This document shows, in pieces, positions 21,701 to 31,524 of a stretch of DNA of 64,000 nt. Source of the DNA: Candida dubliniensis CD36 (Eukaryota; Ascomycota; Pichiomycetes; Serinales; Debaryomycetaceae); NCBI RefSeq assembly GCF_000026945.1, contig NC_012865.1, positions 248,001-312,000 of the forward strand, in the 5' to 3' direction. The notes under the pieces were generated by a model. It saw only the letters and a program-made list of their open reading frames with translations. It was not told where the DNA came from and made no database searches. Each line of letters opens with the position of its first letter. The first letter of the stretch is position 1. Both the position numbers and the translations under genes were made by a program.

Positions 21701-24700
21701 GATCCAAGATTGAAAATCCATTATAAAATAAGTGCTTTCAAATACTTGGCAAACATTTTGAAATTATTAATAAATACAACTCCCATACCAGATAATTTTC
21801 CTCAATATATTAGTGAAAGTATTGAATTTTTAAAGCAAGAGAAAATTAAAGACATCCATATTGAATTATCACCTTCAGAAATTAAGGATAGTGAAAAATT
21901 GGATCGTCAACAACAATTATTTTCCAAATTGCTTGAAATCTTGTTTTTTTCGGTATCTATCCCTGATTTGAAAGAAGAGGCTAGTGAGTTGATTGATGGG
22001 ATTACTACCCATTTCACTTTTCTCCGGTTAACAACTTCTGTTATTGAAAAAGTCAAAAAGGAAAGACAATTTTCAATTAATGAAAATGAAGGTAAAGCTT
22101 ATATAAACGAGAATGTGTTTTTCAATGCTTTAAATTATGCCTTGAGCTTTTGGGATAAAAATGTTAGACAGAAGGGGATTGATTGTATCAAGAAGATATA
22201 CGATACCACAGTTGTAATATTTGGTTCTGAAGAAAATGCCTTGTATTCACCAGTATTTCGGTCAATGTTTTATAAGTTTACTCATTGCTGTTACAATGAA
22301 TATTATCATGCCAAACTTGGAGGTGTATTGGGATTAAAAACAATGTTTCAAGATTTAAAGATCCCACCTAGTTGGTTCAGTAAGAGACAATTTGAATTAG
22401 TACGTTCAATATTTTTTATCTTAAGAGATACTCCTGAAACAGCTCCATTTGAAGTGAGAGAATCAGCAAAAACATTAGTGTTGGATCTTTTGAAAGCATG
22501 TAATACAGATGTGACAAAGGAAACCGTAACCGAGAAATCTTTTCAAACACTTGTGGGTGCATTTGTTTATGACTTGGCCAGTCCAACACCAATGGTCAGA
22601 GAAGTTGCTCAAAATTGCTTGAAGGTTCTTTCTGAAACTACTGGTGTGGGAATCGCCACGATGATTGATCCCTGTAAACATTTGTTGTTAGCACCTATAT
22701 TTGGCAAACCATTACGTGCATTACCCTTCCCCATGCAAATTGGGAATATAGACGCCATTACCTTTTGCTTGAAATTACCCGATACATTCTTGACATTTAA
22801 CGAAGAATTGAATAGATTGCTTTTAGAGGCACTTGCATTGGTTGATGCCGAAGATGAATCATTAGCCAATGTTCACCGTTTAAGTGAATATCGTACTTCG
22901 AAACAACTTATTGAGTTGCGGGTTGTTTGTATCAAGTTATTGTCGTTAGCATTAACAAAGCCAGATTTCTCATTAGGGTCGTTGGCAGAAGCAAGAATTA
23001 GAATTTTGGGGGTATTCTTCAAGGCATTATGTAATAAATCAACGGAAATAATTAATGCTGCTCATCATGGATTAGCAGCCAGCCTACAAGAGAATGCCAA
23101 ATTACCAAAAGAGTTGTTGCAAAATGGTCTTCGTCCTATGTTAATGAATTTGTCAGATCATAAGAAACTTACAGTTTCTGGTCTTGAAGCATTGGCTAGA
23201 TTATTAGAATTGTTGATTTCATATTTTAGAGTTGAAATCGGGAGAAAACTTTTGGACCATTTAATGGCTTGGGCTCAAATCAATACATTGAGACAAATTG
23301 CTGGTCAAGATTTAACCAACAATCATACTGTACAAATTGTTATGGCAATTTTGAATATATTCCATTTATTGCCAGCAAAAGCTTACACATTTATGGAAGA
23401 AATCATTAATACTTTACAGTATTTGGAAGGACATTTAGATCGTCACAAAGATTCTCCATTCAGACAACCAGTATCGAAATTTTTGAATAGATTTGCAGAA
23501 AACTGTATTGGATATTTGATTGCCAATTTTAAGAACCGTAAATTGGGTAATATGTTGGCAGCAATCACCGGTATGGATGGTTGTGAAAATTTGAGAAAGA
23601 TTTCTCGTGAGAAATTGACCGTATTCATTGATGATGTAAAGAATGAATCAGATAAAGAAATCAAAATTATTAAATTTGCAAACTTGGTTGACTTGATCGA
23701 TGCCATTAGCAAGCATGAACATAGTTGGTTTGATGAACAGAAACCTTTGTTGTTATTGCTTTCACAAACAGTTGAAGAAATATCCTATACTCGTACGACA
23801 GCGGAATTCTCATCCGTTCACTTCCAGAGTGATCAAGCTATTGAGAAACTTCATGAATTGATTGTCGGATTTTTGAAAAGAAACCCTAAAGAAGTTGATC
23901 TTATGTTTGCTGTTGTTAATCGTGATTGCAAATTGAAACTTCAAGTTCCAGCAGTTATTGAAGATTACCTTTTTAATAACATAGTTTCGTCAAGTGAAAT
24001 TGATATAAGAGAAGAATATTTAAAGAAAACTATTGATTTTGCCAATGATGATATTTCTAATTTGAAAGCAAAGATTTTCTTTTTGAAAAAAGTTTTTAAT
24101 CCAATATTTATATATGAGTCAGTAATGAGAGGCTCGGTGGACTCATTCTTCACCAGTACGAAACCTGAATGGCTTGAAAAATTGGATGAGAATATTTGGA
24201 AATCAACAACAGATATAATTACGAATCATACTTCAGGTTCAATGGACAGTTATCGATACGCGCTTCTTGAAGTGACTGCATTGTTACTTAAATTAGCATC
24301 AAAATACATTGGTGATTTACGGAAAGATATTATCAAGTTCAGTTGGAATTATATAAAATTGGAAGACAATATCACTAAACAAGTTGCTTATGTGACAACT
24401 TCCTATTTTATTTCGGTGTATGATACACCAGCAAAATTGACAACACAAGTTTTTGTTGCTCTTTTGAGAACTCATCAAACTGATTCGAGATATTTGGTGA
24501 AACAAGCTCTAGACATTTTGGCTCCTGTTATGTCAGAAAGAATGAATGATGCTGATTCATCTGATAATTGGTTGAAATGGCCACGTAGAATATTATCAGA
24601 AGATGGATTTAATGTTACCCAAGTGTTGAACGTATATCAATTTATTGTTCAACATCCCGATTTGTTTTTCGTTGCCAGAGAGCATTTTGTTTCCAATATA

Positions 24701-27700
24701 ATCACTGCAATGGGTAAATTAACAATCCTTGCCAATCCTGCTATTGAAAATCAAGTATTGGCAATCGAATTGGCTGAGTTGATTTTATATTGGGAACGTA
24801 AAGCAAAAGGTTCCAAAGAAGAAGTACAGACAATCCAAGAGGATGAAAATATTGAAGATGACAAAGAAGAAACTATCCCTAAAGAAGAAGAAGAAGAAGA
24901 AGTCAAACCTGAAAGTGATTTTACTACTTCTCCAAATTATTCTATTCCATTTGGTCAAAGAGAAGCATGCGTCACTTTTTTGATTAGATATGTTTGTATT
25001 AGTCCTCAGAGAGCGTCTGAAAGTGAGTTGGGTCAGAAAGCATTAGGAATTTTGTATGACTTGTTGAGTCCTGAACACTGGTCAGAAGTTTCTGTGAAGC
25101 TTACATTCTTTGAAAAATTTTTATTAGCCCAAGATATTAATTCGAGTAATTTATTAGGTTATTGTTTGAATGCATTAGAAGTTTTGGGGGTGGTTTTGGA
25201 ATGGAAAAAACCCGAATGGATTGTTTCAAATCTTTCCTATCTTCAAAAATTGCTTGAAAAGTGTATTAAGTCTGATAACCATGATATTCAAGAAGTTTTA
25301 CAAAGAGTTCTATCCACTATTTTGAAGGCTATAACCGACCAAAAGACGACCGAGGAAGAAGACGAAGAGGAAGATGATGTGAAAGAGTTTTTTAATTTGC
25401 TTACCACTACTGTTACCGAGGATTTGGGAGACACATCTTCTGTCCCTGCAGGTGTCACCTTATTCTGGACATTGGCTCATTATAAACCATCGACTTTGGA
25501 TAACTTATTACCAACAATTATGAAGACGTTTAGTAAACTTTGTAAGGATCACATTACTATGACGCATCAAGGTTCTCAAACGTCTACTTCAAAAGATAAT
25601 GCAAGTTCAGAATTTGAAGCTAAGATGACGACAAGGTTACTCGAGAAAATTCTCAAGTTATGTGCATCGAGAATTTCCAATTTGGGTGATCAAAGACGTA
25701 TATTTTTGTCGTTATTGGCACAGTTAATTGAAAGAAGTTTAGATAAAGACACTTTGGAAAAAATCATTAAAATTGTTAAAAATTGGGTGTTTTCGAGAAC
25801 AGATCTTTTCCCTACAACGAAAGAAAAAGCGGCTATTTTATCGAAAATGATGGTATTTGAAATTCGAGGGGAGCCTACCTTGTCAAAAGAGTTTTATCAG
25901 ATCATTGTTGATATTTTTGAAGATGATACCTTTAGCTGCACTGAACTTACTGTGAGAATGGAACAACCATTTATGGTAGGAACCAGATCTGTCGATGTAT
26001 CTATTAGACGTAAGTTGATGTCCATATTGAACAACAGTTTAGAAAAAGATATCGCTAAAAGGTTGTATTACGTAATAAGAGAACAAAATTGGGAATATTT
26101 GGCAGATTACCCTTGGCTAAACCAAGCATTACAATTGCTTTTTGGAGCAATAGACTTTGATCAAGAAATAAGATTAGTTGATGAGGAAAATAAGTTGGCA
26201 CCGGTAAAAGCGTTGTCGTTCCCTGAATCTGACAAGATGGAAGTTGATAATACCAGTAATAATAATGAGAAGTTGAATGAGTTATTGAAGAAACACTCAG
26301 AGTTTATGGCAGCTGCTGGAATCATAAAGGCAGGTGATATTTTGGAACCATTGATTGATATGTTTTATCAAAGTGGTGAGACCATCCATCGGACCTGGTC
26401 ATCATTTTTCCCAATTGCATTTTCTTCTCTTCCACATTCAGAAACTTTGGATTTCACTCGATTTATGGTTATTTTGTTGTCTAAAGATTACCACACTCGT
26501 CAAGTTGATATGAGACCAAATGTTATCCAATCATTATTGGAAGGGGTTTCACGTTGTGAGGATCTTCAATTGCCTCCATTTGCCGTTGAATGTTTGGCAT
26601 CCAACTTTGATGCTTGGTCACAAGGAATTCATATACTTGAGAATATTGATGAAAAATTGGTTAATGCCAATGTAGAAGTACGTGAAGTAACCGAGGATGC
26701 GTTGGCAAAATTATATGCAACTTTGAAAGAAGATGACATGTTTTATGGGTTATGGCGTAGAAGAGCCAAATATTCGGAGACAATAAGTGCATTATCATTT
26801 GAACAACTTGGTCTTTGGGACAGAGCACAACAATTATATGAAACTGCTCAAATCAAAGCTAGAAGTGGAGCATTACCATATGGCGAGTCAGAATACGCAC
26901 TTTGGGAGGATCATTGGATTCTTTGTTCCGAAAAGTTGCAACATTGGGATATTCTTACAGATCTCGCTCGACATGAAGGCTTTTCAGATCTTCTTTTGGA
27001 ATGTGGTTGGAGAGTTGCAGATTGGTATAATGATAGAGAGACTTTAGATCAAACTGTTAAAAATGTTATGGATGTGCCAACACCTAGACGTCAAGTGTTT
27101 GAGACATTTTTGTGTTTACAAGGATTTGGTCAAGAAAAGGAAACATTGCAGGATTTGTCACGTTTGTGTGATGAAGGTATTCAATTAGCATTGCGTAAAT
27201 GGCATGGATTACCAGAAAGATTTGCCAATGCCCACATTCCGTTATTGCATACATTCCAACAATATGTTGAATTTATGGAAGCCAGTCAAGTATATGCCAG
27301 CTTGGTAACTACAAATGCTCAAAATTTGGATATGAAATCACAAGAATTGAAAAGAGTGTTACAGGTGTGGCGTGAACGTTTACCTAATGTTTGGGATGAC
27401 ATTAATATTTGGAATGATTTGGTTACCTGGCGTCAACATGCCTTCCAAGTTATCAATAAAGTGTATATGCCATTTATTCCTGTCTTGCAACAGAATAGCA
27501 CAGGAAGTAATGCCAATTCCTATGCATACCGTGGATTCCATGAGATTGCTTGGGTCATCAATAGATTTGCCCATGTTGCTAGAAAGCACAACATGCCTGA
27601 AGTTTGTATTAAAGAATTGACGAGAATATATCAATTGCCAAATATTGAAATCCAAGAAGCATTTTTGAAATTGAAAGAACAAGTGAAATGTCACTATCAA

Positions 27701-30115
27701 AATAGTAATGAATTGAATACTGGTCTTGATGTTATTAGTAATACCAACTTGGTTTATTTTGCCACACAACAGAAAGCAGAATTTTTCACTTTGAAAGGTA
27801 TGTTCTTGAACAAATTGAACCAAAAAGATGAAGCCAATAAAGCTTTTGCCACATCTGTTCAAATTGATCTTAATTTACCAAAGGCTTGGGCAGAATGGGG
27901 TATGTTTAATGATCGTCGTTTTAAGGAAAATCCAAACGATATGGTGTACGCTAATAATGCTATTAGTTGTTATTTACAAGCTGCTGGTCTTTATAAGAAT
28001 GGGAAAACCAGAAAGTTATTAGCGAGAATCTTGTGGTTGATTAGTTTGGATGATGCTTCAGGGACATTGGCACAAGCTTTTGAGAATTTTAGAGGAGAGG
28101 TCCCTGTATGGTATTGGATTACTTTTATACCACAATTGTTGACATCATTGTCTCAGAAGGAAGCGAAATTGGCTAAACAGATTTTGATTAGAATTGCTAA
28201 GAACTATCCACAAGCATTACATTTCCACCTTCGAACGGCAAGAGAGGAATTTGCTGCTCAACAGCGACATATTGCTGACCTTGCCCGTCAACAAGCTGCT
28301 CAGTCTGCTGCACAAGCTACACAAGCAGCTGCAGCTGCAGCAGCTAGTTCTTCTTCTTCACCTAATGAATCAAACGGCAATAATGGCACTAACCAACAAT
28401 CAAAATTGAATGGATCACTGCCAGGAAATGGAGCAAGGACTCAACAATCACCAGTCTCACAACCACAGCAACCACAAATCAACATTCCAAATTCAATTCG
28501 TCAACCATTGGAACATATTGATGAGATTATGGCTATTTTGAAAACTGCTTATCCATTGATGGCGCTTTCTTTGGAATCATTAGTGGACCAGATCAACCAA
28601 CGATTCAAGTGTACTGCAGATGAAGATGCATATAGATTATGTGTTGCATTACTTAATGATGGTATTCAGTATTTAAATAAATTAGGAAATCCAAAAGAAG
28701 ATGCTAAATTGCCAACTATAACGGAAGCCAATATAACTAGATTTGCTGAAACGGTTCTTCCAAAACAGATTAGAGCAGAATTTGAAAAAGATTTGGTGAT
28801 TTCTAAACCAAACTTGGAAACTTATATTTCAAAATTGAGAAATTGGAGAGATAGATTGGAAGATAAATTAGATAGACGATTTTCACAAGTGAATTTGGAG
28901 AATTTATGTCCACATTTAAGTGAATTCCATCATCAGAAATTCGAAGAAATTGAAGTACCAGGACAGTATTTATTGAATAAAGATAGTAATGCTCATTTTG
29001 TTAAAATTGAAAGATTTCTTTCCACGATTGATTTAGCTCGAGGTTCTAGTGCATGTTATAAAAGATTAAGAATTCGTGGACACGATGGTAGTTTGCATAC
29101 TTTTGCCGTCCAATTTCCAGCGGCTCGTAATTGTCGTCGTGAAGAATCGGTATTTCAACTTTTCAGAATATTCAATGATAGCATTTCGAGAAAAGTTGAG
29201 ACACGTCGTCGTAATATCCAATTCACTTTACCAATTGCCGTTCCATTATCTCCACATATTCGTATTGTCAATGATGATACTAGAGATGTCTCATTACAAA
29301 AAGTTTATGAAGATTTTTGTAAAAAGAATGGCAAGAGTCGTGATGAACCATTTATTTATACTGTGGAGAAGTTAAGAGCTGCATATGACCAAAGATTACC
29401 AAAACCTGATATTGCTAGTGTTAAAGTTGAAATTTTGAGTGCTATTCAATCATTATTGGTTCCATCTACGGTTTTGAAAAATCAATTTATCAATTTGTAT
29501 TCAAATTTTGAAGATTTCTGGTTATTCCGTAAGCAATTTACTTCGCAATATGCATCATTTATTTTTACCACATACATGATGTGTATAAATGCTAGACAAC
29601 CGCAAAAGATTCATGTCAATAAAGGTTCAGGAGCGGTTTGGACTTCTGATATGTTACCGTACAGAATATCACCAAGAAATCCTAATGAAAATACCCAGAT
29701 TAAACAATCACCTATATTTGTTAATACTGAACAAGTTCCATTTAGATTGACTCCGAATATTCAAAAATTGATTGGAGAAACTGGGTTAGAAGGGATTTTA
29801 TCGGTTTATGTTTTATGTATTGCTCGAGCATTGTTAGAACCAGAATCTGATTTGGAACAATATTTGACTTTATTTGTAAGAGATGAAGTTATGTCTTGGT
29901 GTTTACAAAATGATAAAACTGCGTTATCTAATGAGAAACAATTGAGTGATATTGTTCGATTAAATGTTGAAAGTATTATTAGAAGAGTCATGACAATGGG
30001 TCATATATCATCAGCAAATGGCGTGGCCAATCAACATGTTTTAGAATTGATTTCACAAGCTGTTAATCCACGTAATTTAGCTTCAGCTGATTCTTTATGG
30101 ATGGCATATTTTTAA
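18740..30115 (+). CDS. TRA1: Tra1, SAGA/NuA4 activator-binding pseudokinase (TRRAP family)
   Basis: A single uninterrupted frame of 3791 residues from the ATG at 18740 (MPYTEQLDAF); nine further codons reach back to a TTG and are unlikely to be used. HEAT/TPR-like helical repeats fill about residues 1-2550, the FAT domain about 2600-3150, a PI3K-like domain about 3400-3740 and the FATC domain the last ~33 residues (LISQAVNPRNLASADSLWMA, ending YF). Kinase catalytic motifs are not evident (RIRGHDGSLHTFAVQFP leads into RNCRREESVFQLFRIFN), as expected of the Tra1/TRRAP pseudokinase. It is the docking subunit for transcription activators in SAGA and NuA4. The length is close to S. cerevisiae Tra1 (3744); insertions include an acidic tract (~2050), a second acidic tract (~2210) and a Gln/Ala/Ser-rich loop (~3180-3260). 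It converges with the next gene, with 115 bases between. Confidence 0.97.
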   Translation: MPYTEQLDAFVTRLNESGSDYTKKHSILSELLDTIESFNGATEYEYFLKNLVPIFIKDLEQVPISFISSSPQHKLRNSILEIIHRSILNDTFQPFSELILDALVKTLVEENEDNGVLCMKIITSLHKAYKNKLNEKVQPFVDIIGSIYDNMDKTVHDVFGDDDNNTAETSTDAKEDSPAATTTTTGFNEETPTKKLNKAMFSFKTLAECPITMVSLYQSYKQLVATSLPKFLPKIIHILELQVEKQKQFREESENKIVTSISPEIKNRQSFSDFILGQVKAASFLAYVFIRGYASQHLKPEESKCVPDVILRLLQDCPAELSIARKELLHATRHILSTPFRTQFIPKLELLFNEKILIGDGLTSYETLRPLAYSTVADFIHNVRNELTPAQIWSTVNIYCDLLKDDSLALTVQIMSAKLLLNLVEKIMKLPNKLEGRQLFLIIIDSYAKRFASLNRKYNYIITKHNEFENKKASKERKAKKAIERYSSKIEPEVEEQKSDNANEDMMDIDKPNQDNKEEEVSEKPEPPLDMFNIDTHSPIAAIPVSNNTDVLKDARYLFRTLMTFLKSVIFGLKNCNPPVPPQPTPSDPNKPGQQVNYDKWNDSAKLIAFEEVNILRALFRGGISCLRFFSITKSKPPITNKTIDFSTGGPNLPITSSKEEKDLMEIFATIFIHIDPASFNEIVSSELPFMFESMLENAALLHLPQFFLASEVTSANFSGILISFLRENLEQLGEADLIKSNILTRLFKLCFMSVNIFPTTNEGVLLPHLNHLILESLRLGTKAEEPIVYSYLVRILFRSISGGRFENLYKEIMPILPVLLENLNKMIANARRPYERDIYVELCLTVPVRLSVLVPHLNYLTRPLVYALNGSQELVSQGLRTFELCVDNLTAEYFDPMIEPVIDEIMAALWKHLEPVPYHHQHSHTAIRILGKLGGRNHRNFKPCNKLVTQLDLDQEVKALFEIHGLKDSVPVSITPGVESAVKLLEDPRLKIHYKISAFKYLANILKLLINTTPIPDNFPQYISESIEFLKQEKIKDIHIELSPSEIKDSEKLDRQQQLFSKLLEILFFSVSIPDLKEEASELIDGITTHFTFLRLTTSVIEKVKKERQFSINENEGKAYINENVFFNALNYALSFWDKNVRQKGIDCIKKIYDTTVVIFGSEENALYSPVFRSMFYKFTHCCYNEYYHAKLGGVLGLKTMFQDLKIPPSWFSKRQFELVRSIFFILRDTPETAPFEVRESAKTLVLDLLKACNTDVTKETVTEKSFQTLVGAFVYDLASPTPMVREVAQNCLKVLSETTGVGIATMIDPCKHLLLAPIFGKPLRALPFPMQIGNIDAITFCLKLPDTFLTFNEELNRLLLEALALVDAEDESLANVHRLSEYRTSKQLIELRVVCIKLLSLALTKPDFSLGSLAEARIRILGVFFKALCNKSTEIINAAHHGLAASLQENAKLPKELLQNGLRPMLMNLSDHKKLTVSGLEALARLLELLISYFRVEIGRKLLDHLMAWAQINTLRQIAGQDLTNNHTVQIVMAILNIFHLLPAKAYTFMEEIINTLQYLEGHLDRHKDSPFRQPVSKFLNRFAENCIGYLIANFKNRKLGNMLAAITGMDGCENLRKISREKLTVFIDDVKNESDKEIKIIKFANLVDLIDAISKHEHSWFDEQKPLLLLLSQTVEEISYTRTTAEFSSVHFQSDQAIEKLHELIVGFLKRNPKEVDLMFAVVNRDCKLKLQVPAVIEDYLFNNIVSSSEIDIREEYLKKTIDFANDDISNLKAKIFFLKKVFNPIFIYESVMRGSVDSFFTSTKPEWLEKLDENIWKSTTDIITNHTSGSMDSYRYALLEVTALLLKLASKYIGDLRKDIIKFSWNYIKLEDNITKQVAYVTTSYFISVYDTPAKLTTQVFVALLRTHQTDSRYLVKQALDILAPVMSERMNDADSSDNWLKWPRRILSEDGFNVTQVLNVYQFIVQHPDLFFVAREHFVSNIITAMGKLTILANPAIENQVLAIELAELILYWERKAKGSKEEVQTIQEDENIEDDKEETIPKEEEEEEVKPESDFTTSPNYSIPFGQREACVTFLIRYVCISPQRASESELGQKALGILYDLLSPEHWSEVSVKLTFFEKFLLAQDINSSNLLGYCLNALEVLGVVLEWKKPEWIVSNLSYLQKLLEKCIKSDNHDIQEVLQRVLSTILKAITDQKTTEEEDEEEDDVKEFFNLLTTTVTEDLGDTSSVPAGVTLFWTLAHYKPSTLDNLLPTIMKTFSKLCKDHITMTHQGSQTSTSKDNASSEFEAKMTTRLLEKILKLCASRISNLGDQRRIFLSLLAQLIERSLDKDTLEKIIKIVKNWVFSRTDLFPTTKEKAAILSKMMVFEIRGEPTLSKEFYQIIVDIFEDDTFSCTELTVRMEQPFMVGTRSVDVSIRRKLMSILNNSLEKDIAKRLYYVIREQNWEYLADYPWLNQALQLLFGAIDFDQEIRLVDEENKLAPVKALSFPESDKMEVDNTSNNNEKLNELLKKHSEFMAAAGIIKAGDILEPLIDMFYQSGETIHRTWSSFFPIAFSSLPHSETLDFTRFMVILLSKDYHTRQVDMRPNVIQSLLEGVSRCEDLQLPPFAVECLASNFDAWSQGIHILENIDEKLVNANVEVREVTEDALAKLYATLKEDDMFYGLWRRRAKYSETISALSFEQLGLWDRAQQLYETAQIKARSGALPYGESEYALWEDHWILCSEKLQHWDILTDLARHEGFSDLLLECGWRVADWYNDRETLDQTVKNVMDVPTPRRQVFETFLCLQGFGQEKETLQDLSRLCDEGIQLALRKWHGLPERFANAHIPLLHTFQQYVEFMEASQVYASLVTTNAQNLDMKSQELKRVLQVWRERLPNVWDDINIWNDLVTWRQHAFQVINKVYMPFIPVLQQNSTGSNANSYAYRGFHEIAWVINRFAHVARKHNMPEVCIKELTRIYQLPNIEIQEAFLKLKEQVKCHYQNSNELNTGLDVISNTNLVYFATQQKAEFFTLKGMFLNKLNQKDEANKAFATSVQIDLNLPKAWAEWGMFNDRRFKENPNDMVYANNAISCYLQAAGLYKNGKTRKLLARILWLISLDDASGTLAQAFENFRGEVPVWYWITFIPQLLTSLSQKEAKLAKQILIRIAKNYPQALHFHLRTAREEFAAQQRHIADLARQQAAQSAAQATQAAAAAAASSSSSPNESNGNNGTNQQSKLNGSLPGNGARTQQSPVSQPQQPQINIPNSIRQPLEHIDEIMAILKTAYPLMALSLESLVDQINQRFKCTADEDAYRLCVALLNDGIQYLNKLGNPKEDAKLPTITEANITRFAETVLPKQIRAEFEKDLVISKPNLETYISKLRNWRDRLEDKLDRRFSQVNLENLCPHLSEFHHQKFEEIEVPGQYLLNKDSNAHFVKIERFLSTIDLARGSSACYKRLRIRGHDGSLHTFAVQFPAARNCRREESVFQLFRIFNDSISRKVETRRRNIQFTLPIAVPLSPHIRIVNDDTRDVSLQKVYEDFCKKNGKSRDEPFIYTVEKLRAAYDQRLPKPDIASVKVEILSAIQSLLVPSTVLKNQFINLYSNFEDFWLFRKQFTSQYASFIFTTYMMCINARQPQKIHVNKGSGAVWTSDMLPYRISPRNPNENTQIKQSPIFVNTEQVPFRLTPNIQKLIGETGLEGILSVYVLCIARALLEPESDLEQYLTLFVRDEVMSWCLQNDKTALSNEKQLSDIVRLNVESIIRRVMTMGHISSANGVANQHVLELISQAVNPRNLASADSLWMAYF

Positions 30116-30178
30116 AATGTCTCTTCAAAAAACTGTATATTATTTTTTTTTTTAAAAAATTGTGTTCATATATTATTA

Positions 30179-30211
<33 letters not shown>

Positions 30212-30230
30212 TTCACTTTATTGTTGAATT

Positions 30231-30993
30231 TTAAACAGAGTAATATCTATCTAATCTATAACGATAATCATCTATTGATTCAGTACCAATACGAATTTTT
30301 TTATTCCGTTTAAGTACTCTTCTATCAACTTTATTACCAATATATTCTAATGCCTTTTCACAAATTATCATTAAAATAAAAACACAAATTGTTGATAATA
30401 ATGAAAACACCATGGAAATAATTTGGAAAAAAATAATATATTTATCAACTCTTGTTTTAGTTATTACTTTCCCTCGTTCACGTTCAATTTCATACATAGG
30501 ACCAATTTGAATACTTTGAATAACAGCAATTATATTTAATATTAATGAAATAAATTCCAATATAAATGAACTGAATAAACATCTTAAAGAAAGTATTGTT
30601 GGTATAGTACCTGAACATAATGGTAAAACCAGAGCATTAATAACAAACTATCGTATCGTACCATTATTGGTTAGTATCTAATAAGAAGAACAGAACCCAC
30701 TTTTTTTTTTTTTTTTATTTTTTTCACTTCACTTCACTTCATTTACATACCATAATTAAGGTATAAGCTGTTGAAATAATACAAATTGGAGGACGATTTT
30801 CAATATCATCTAATGGAACACAAATATAAATAAGAATATATTGGATTAATAAAAATGTTAAATAAGTTCGGAAAATGTTTTTGAATATAGCAAGATTATA
30901 AATACTATAAAGATTTTCAATTATTGTATTATTACCAACATTAATTCTTTGACCATCAGGTAGAGGAGGATCAAATAAAACGTTATGAACCAT
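30231..30993 (-). CDS. Unrecognised four-helix membrane protein, one intron
   Basis: A two-exon gene: exon 1 30993-30751 (81 codons), exon 2 30647-30231 (138 residues plus stop), total 219 residues. Joining gives a continuous helix across the junction (TLIM then FVINALVLPL), which supports the splice. Four hydrophobic segments are visible: about 40-60 (FRTYLTFLLIQYILIYICV), 70-92, 106-130 and 152-178, with a short charged tail (KVDRRVLKRNKKIRIG) predicted to be cytosolic. No signal peptide or catalytic motif is seen. I do not recognise the family; the four-helix layout resembles MARVEL/tetraspan-type small proteins but without a diagnostic motif. It converges with TRA1, and its upstream region is full of microsatellites. 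Confidence 0.75.
30648..30750 (-). other. Spliceosomal intron of the four-helix membrane protein gene
   Basis: A 103-base intron on the minus strand: donor GTATGT at 30750, branch point TACTAAC (complement of 30670-30676), acceptor TAG ending at 30648. Phase 0. Confidence 0.9.
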
Positions 30994-31060
30994 AAGTTAT
31001 ATTATATTCATTTAACAAAAAAAAAAAAAAAAACAACAACAACAACAACAACTAAAGTTG

Positions 31061-31070
<10 letters not shown>

Positions 31071-31130
<60 letters not shown>
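31071..31130 (+). repeat. (TTGA)15 microsatellite
   Basis: About fifteen TTGA units in a row, directly upstream of the four-helix membrane protein gene. In one minus-strand frame it reads as an Asn-Gln-Ser-Ile repeat, but that frame ends in low-complexity Cys and Phe runs and is probably not a gene. Confidence 0.9.
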
Positions 31131-31131
<1 letters not shown>

Positions 31132-31286
31132 TCTTGAAGATGAAACAGAAAATAGGAAACCAAAAGAAAAATCCAAATGATTAAATGTGAAAAATTTGTC
31201 TTGGTTGGAAGTATTATTCAAGTTTGTCATTAATCAACTTGTTAAAGTTTGTTGCAAAATAAAAATATATTAGGCAACAACCAAAC

Positions 31287-31289
<3 letters not shown>

Positions 31290-31327
<38 letters not shown>

Positions 31328-31347
31328 TCATACTCATACTCATACTC
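31290..31347 (+). repeat. (CA)n tract followed by CATACT hexamers
   Basis: An alternating CA run to about 31324 continues into four CATACT-type hexamers. The 994-1524 stretch of this 31-kb gap between the membrane protein gene and GEP4 holds no gene and little else but simple repeats. Confidence 0.85.
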
Positions 31348-31524
31348 AAAACACAATCAATAAACATTTACCATTGATCTAGAACCATTATGAGTTGATT
31401 CTGCATAACAAACAAACAAACAAACAAAGTAAAAAAAATAAAAGAATAAAAACATGCAACAACAATAACGACAACACCAATAATGTGGAAACCATTGAAG
31501 GATTTATTGGGTGATGATACAAGT

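Noticed and set aside
27380..27862. 160-codon minus-strand frame inside TRA1.
   Set aside because: It is a shadow of TRA1, a conserved gene with full-length family match.
31012..31230. 72-codon minus-strand frame with an Ile-Asn-Gln-Ser repeat, possibly an upstream exon.
   Set aside because: It is mostly the TTGA microsatellite, ends in Cys and Phe runs and has no clear donor site toward the four-helix gene.
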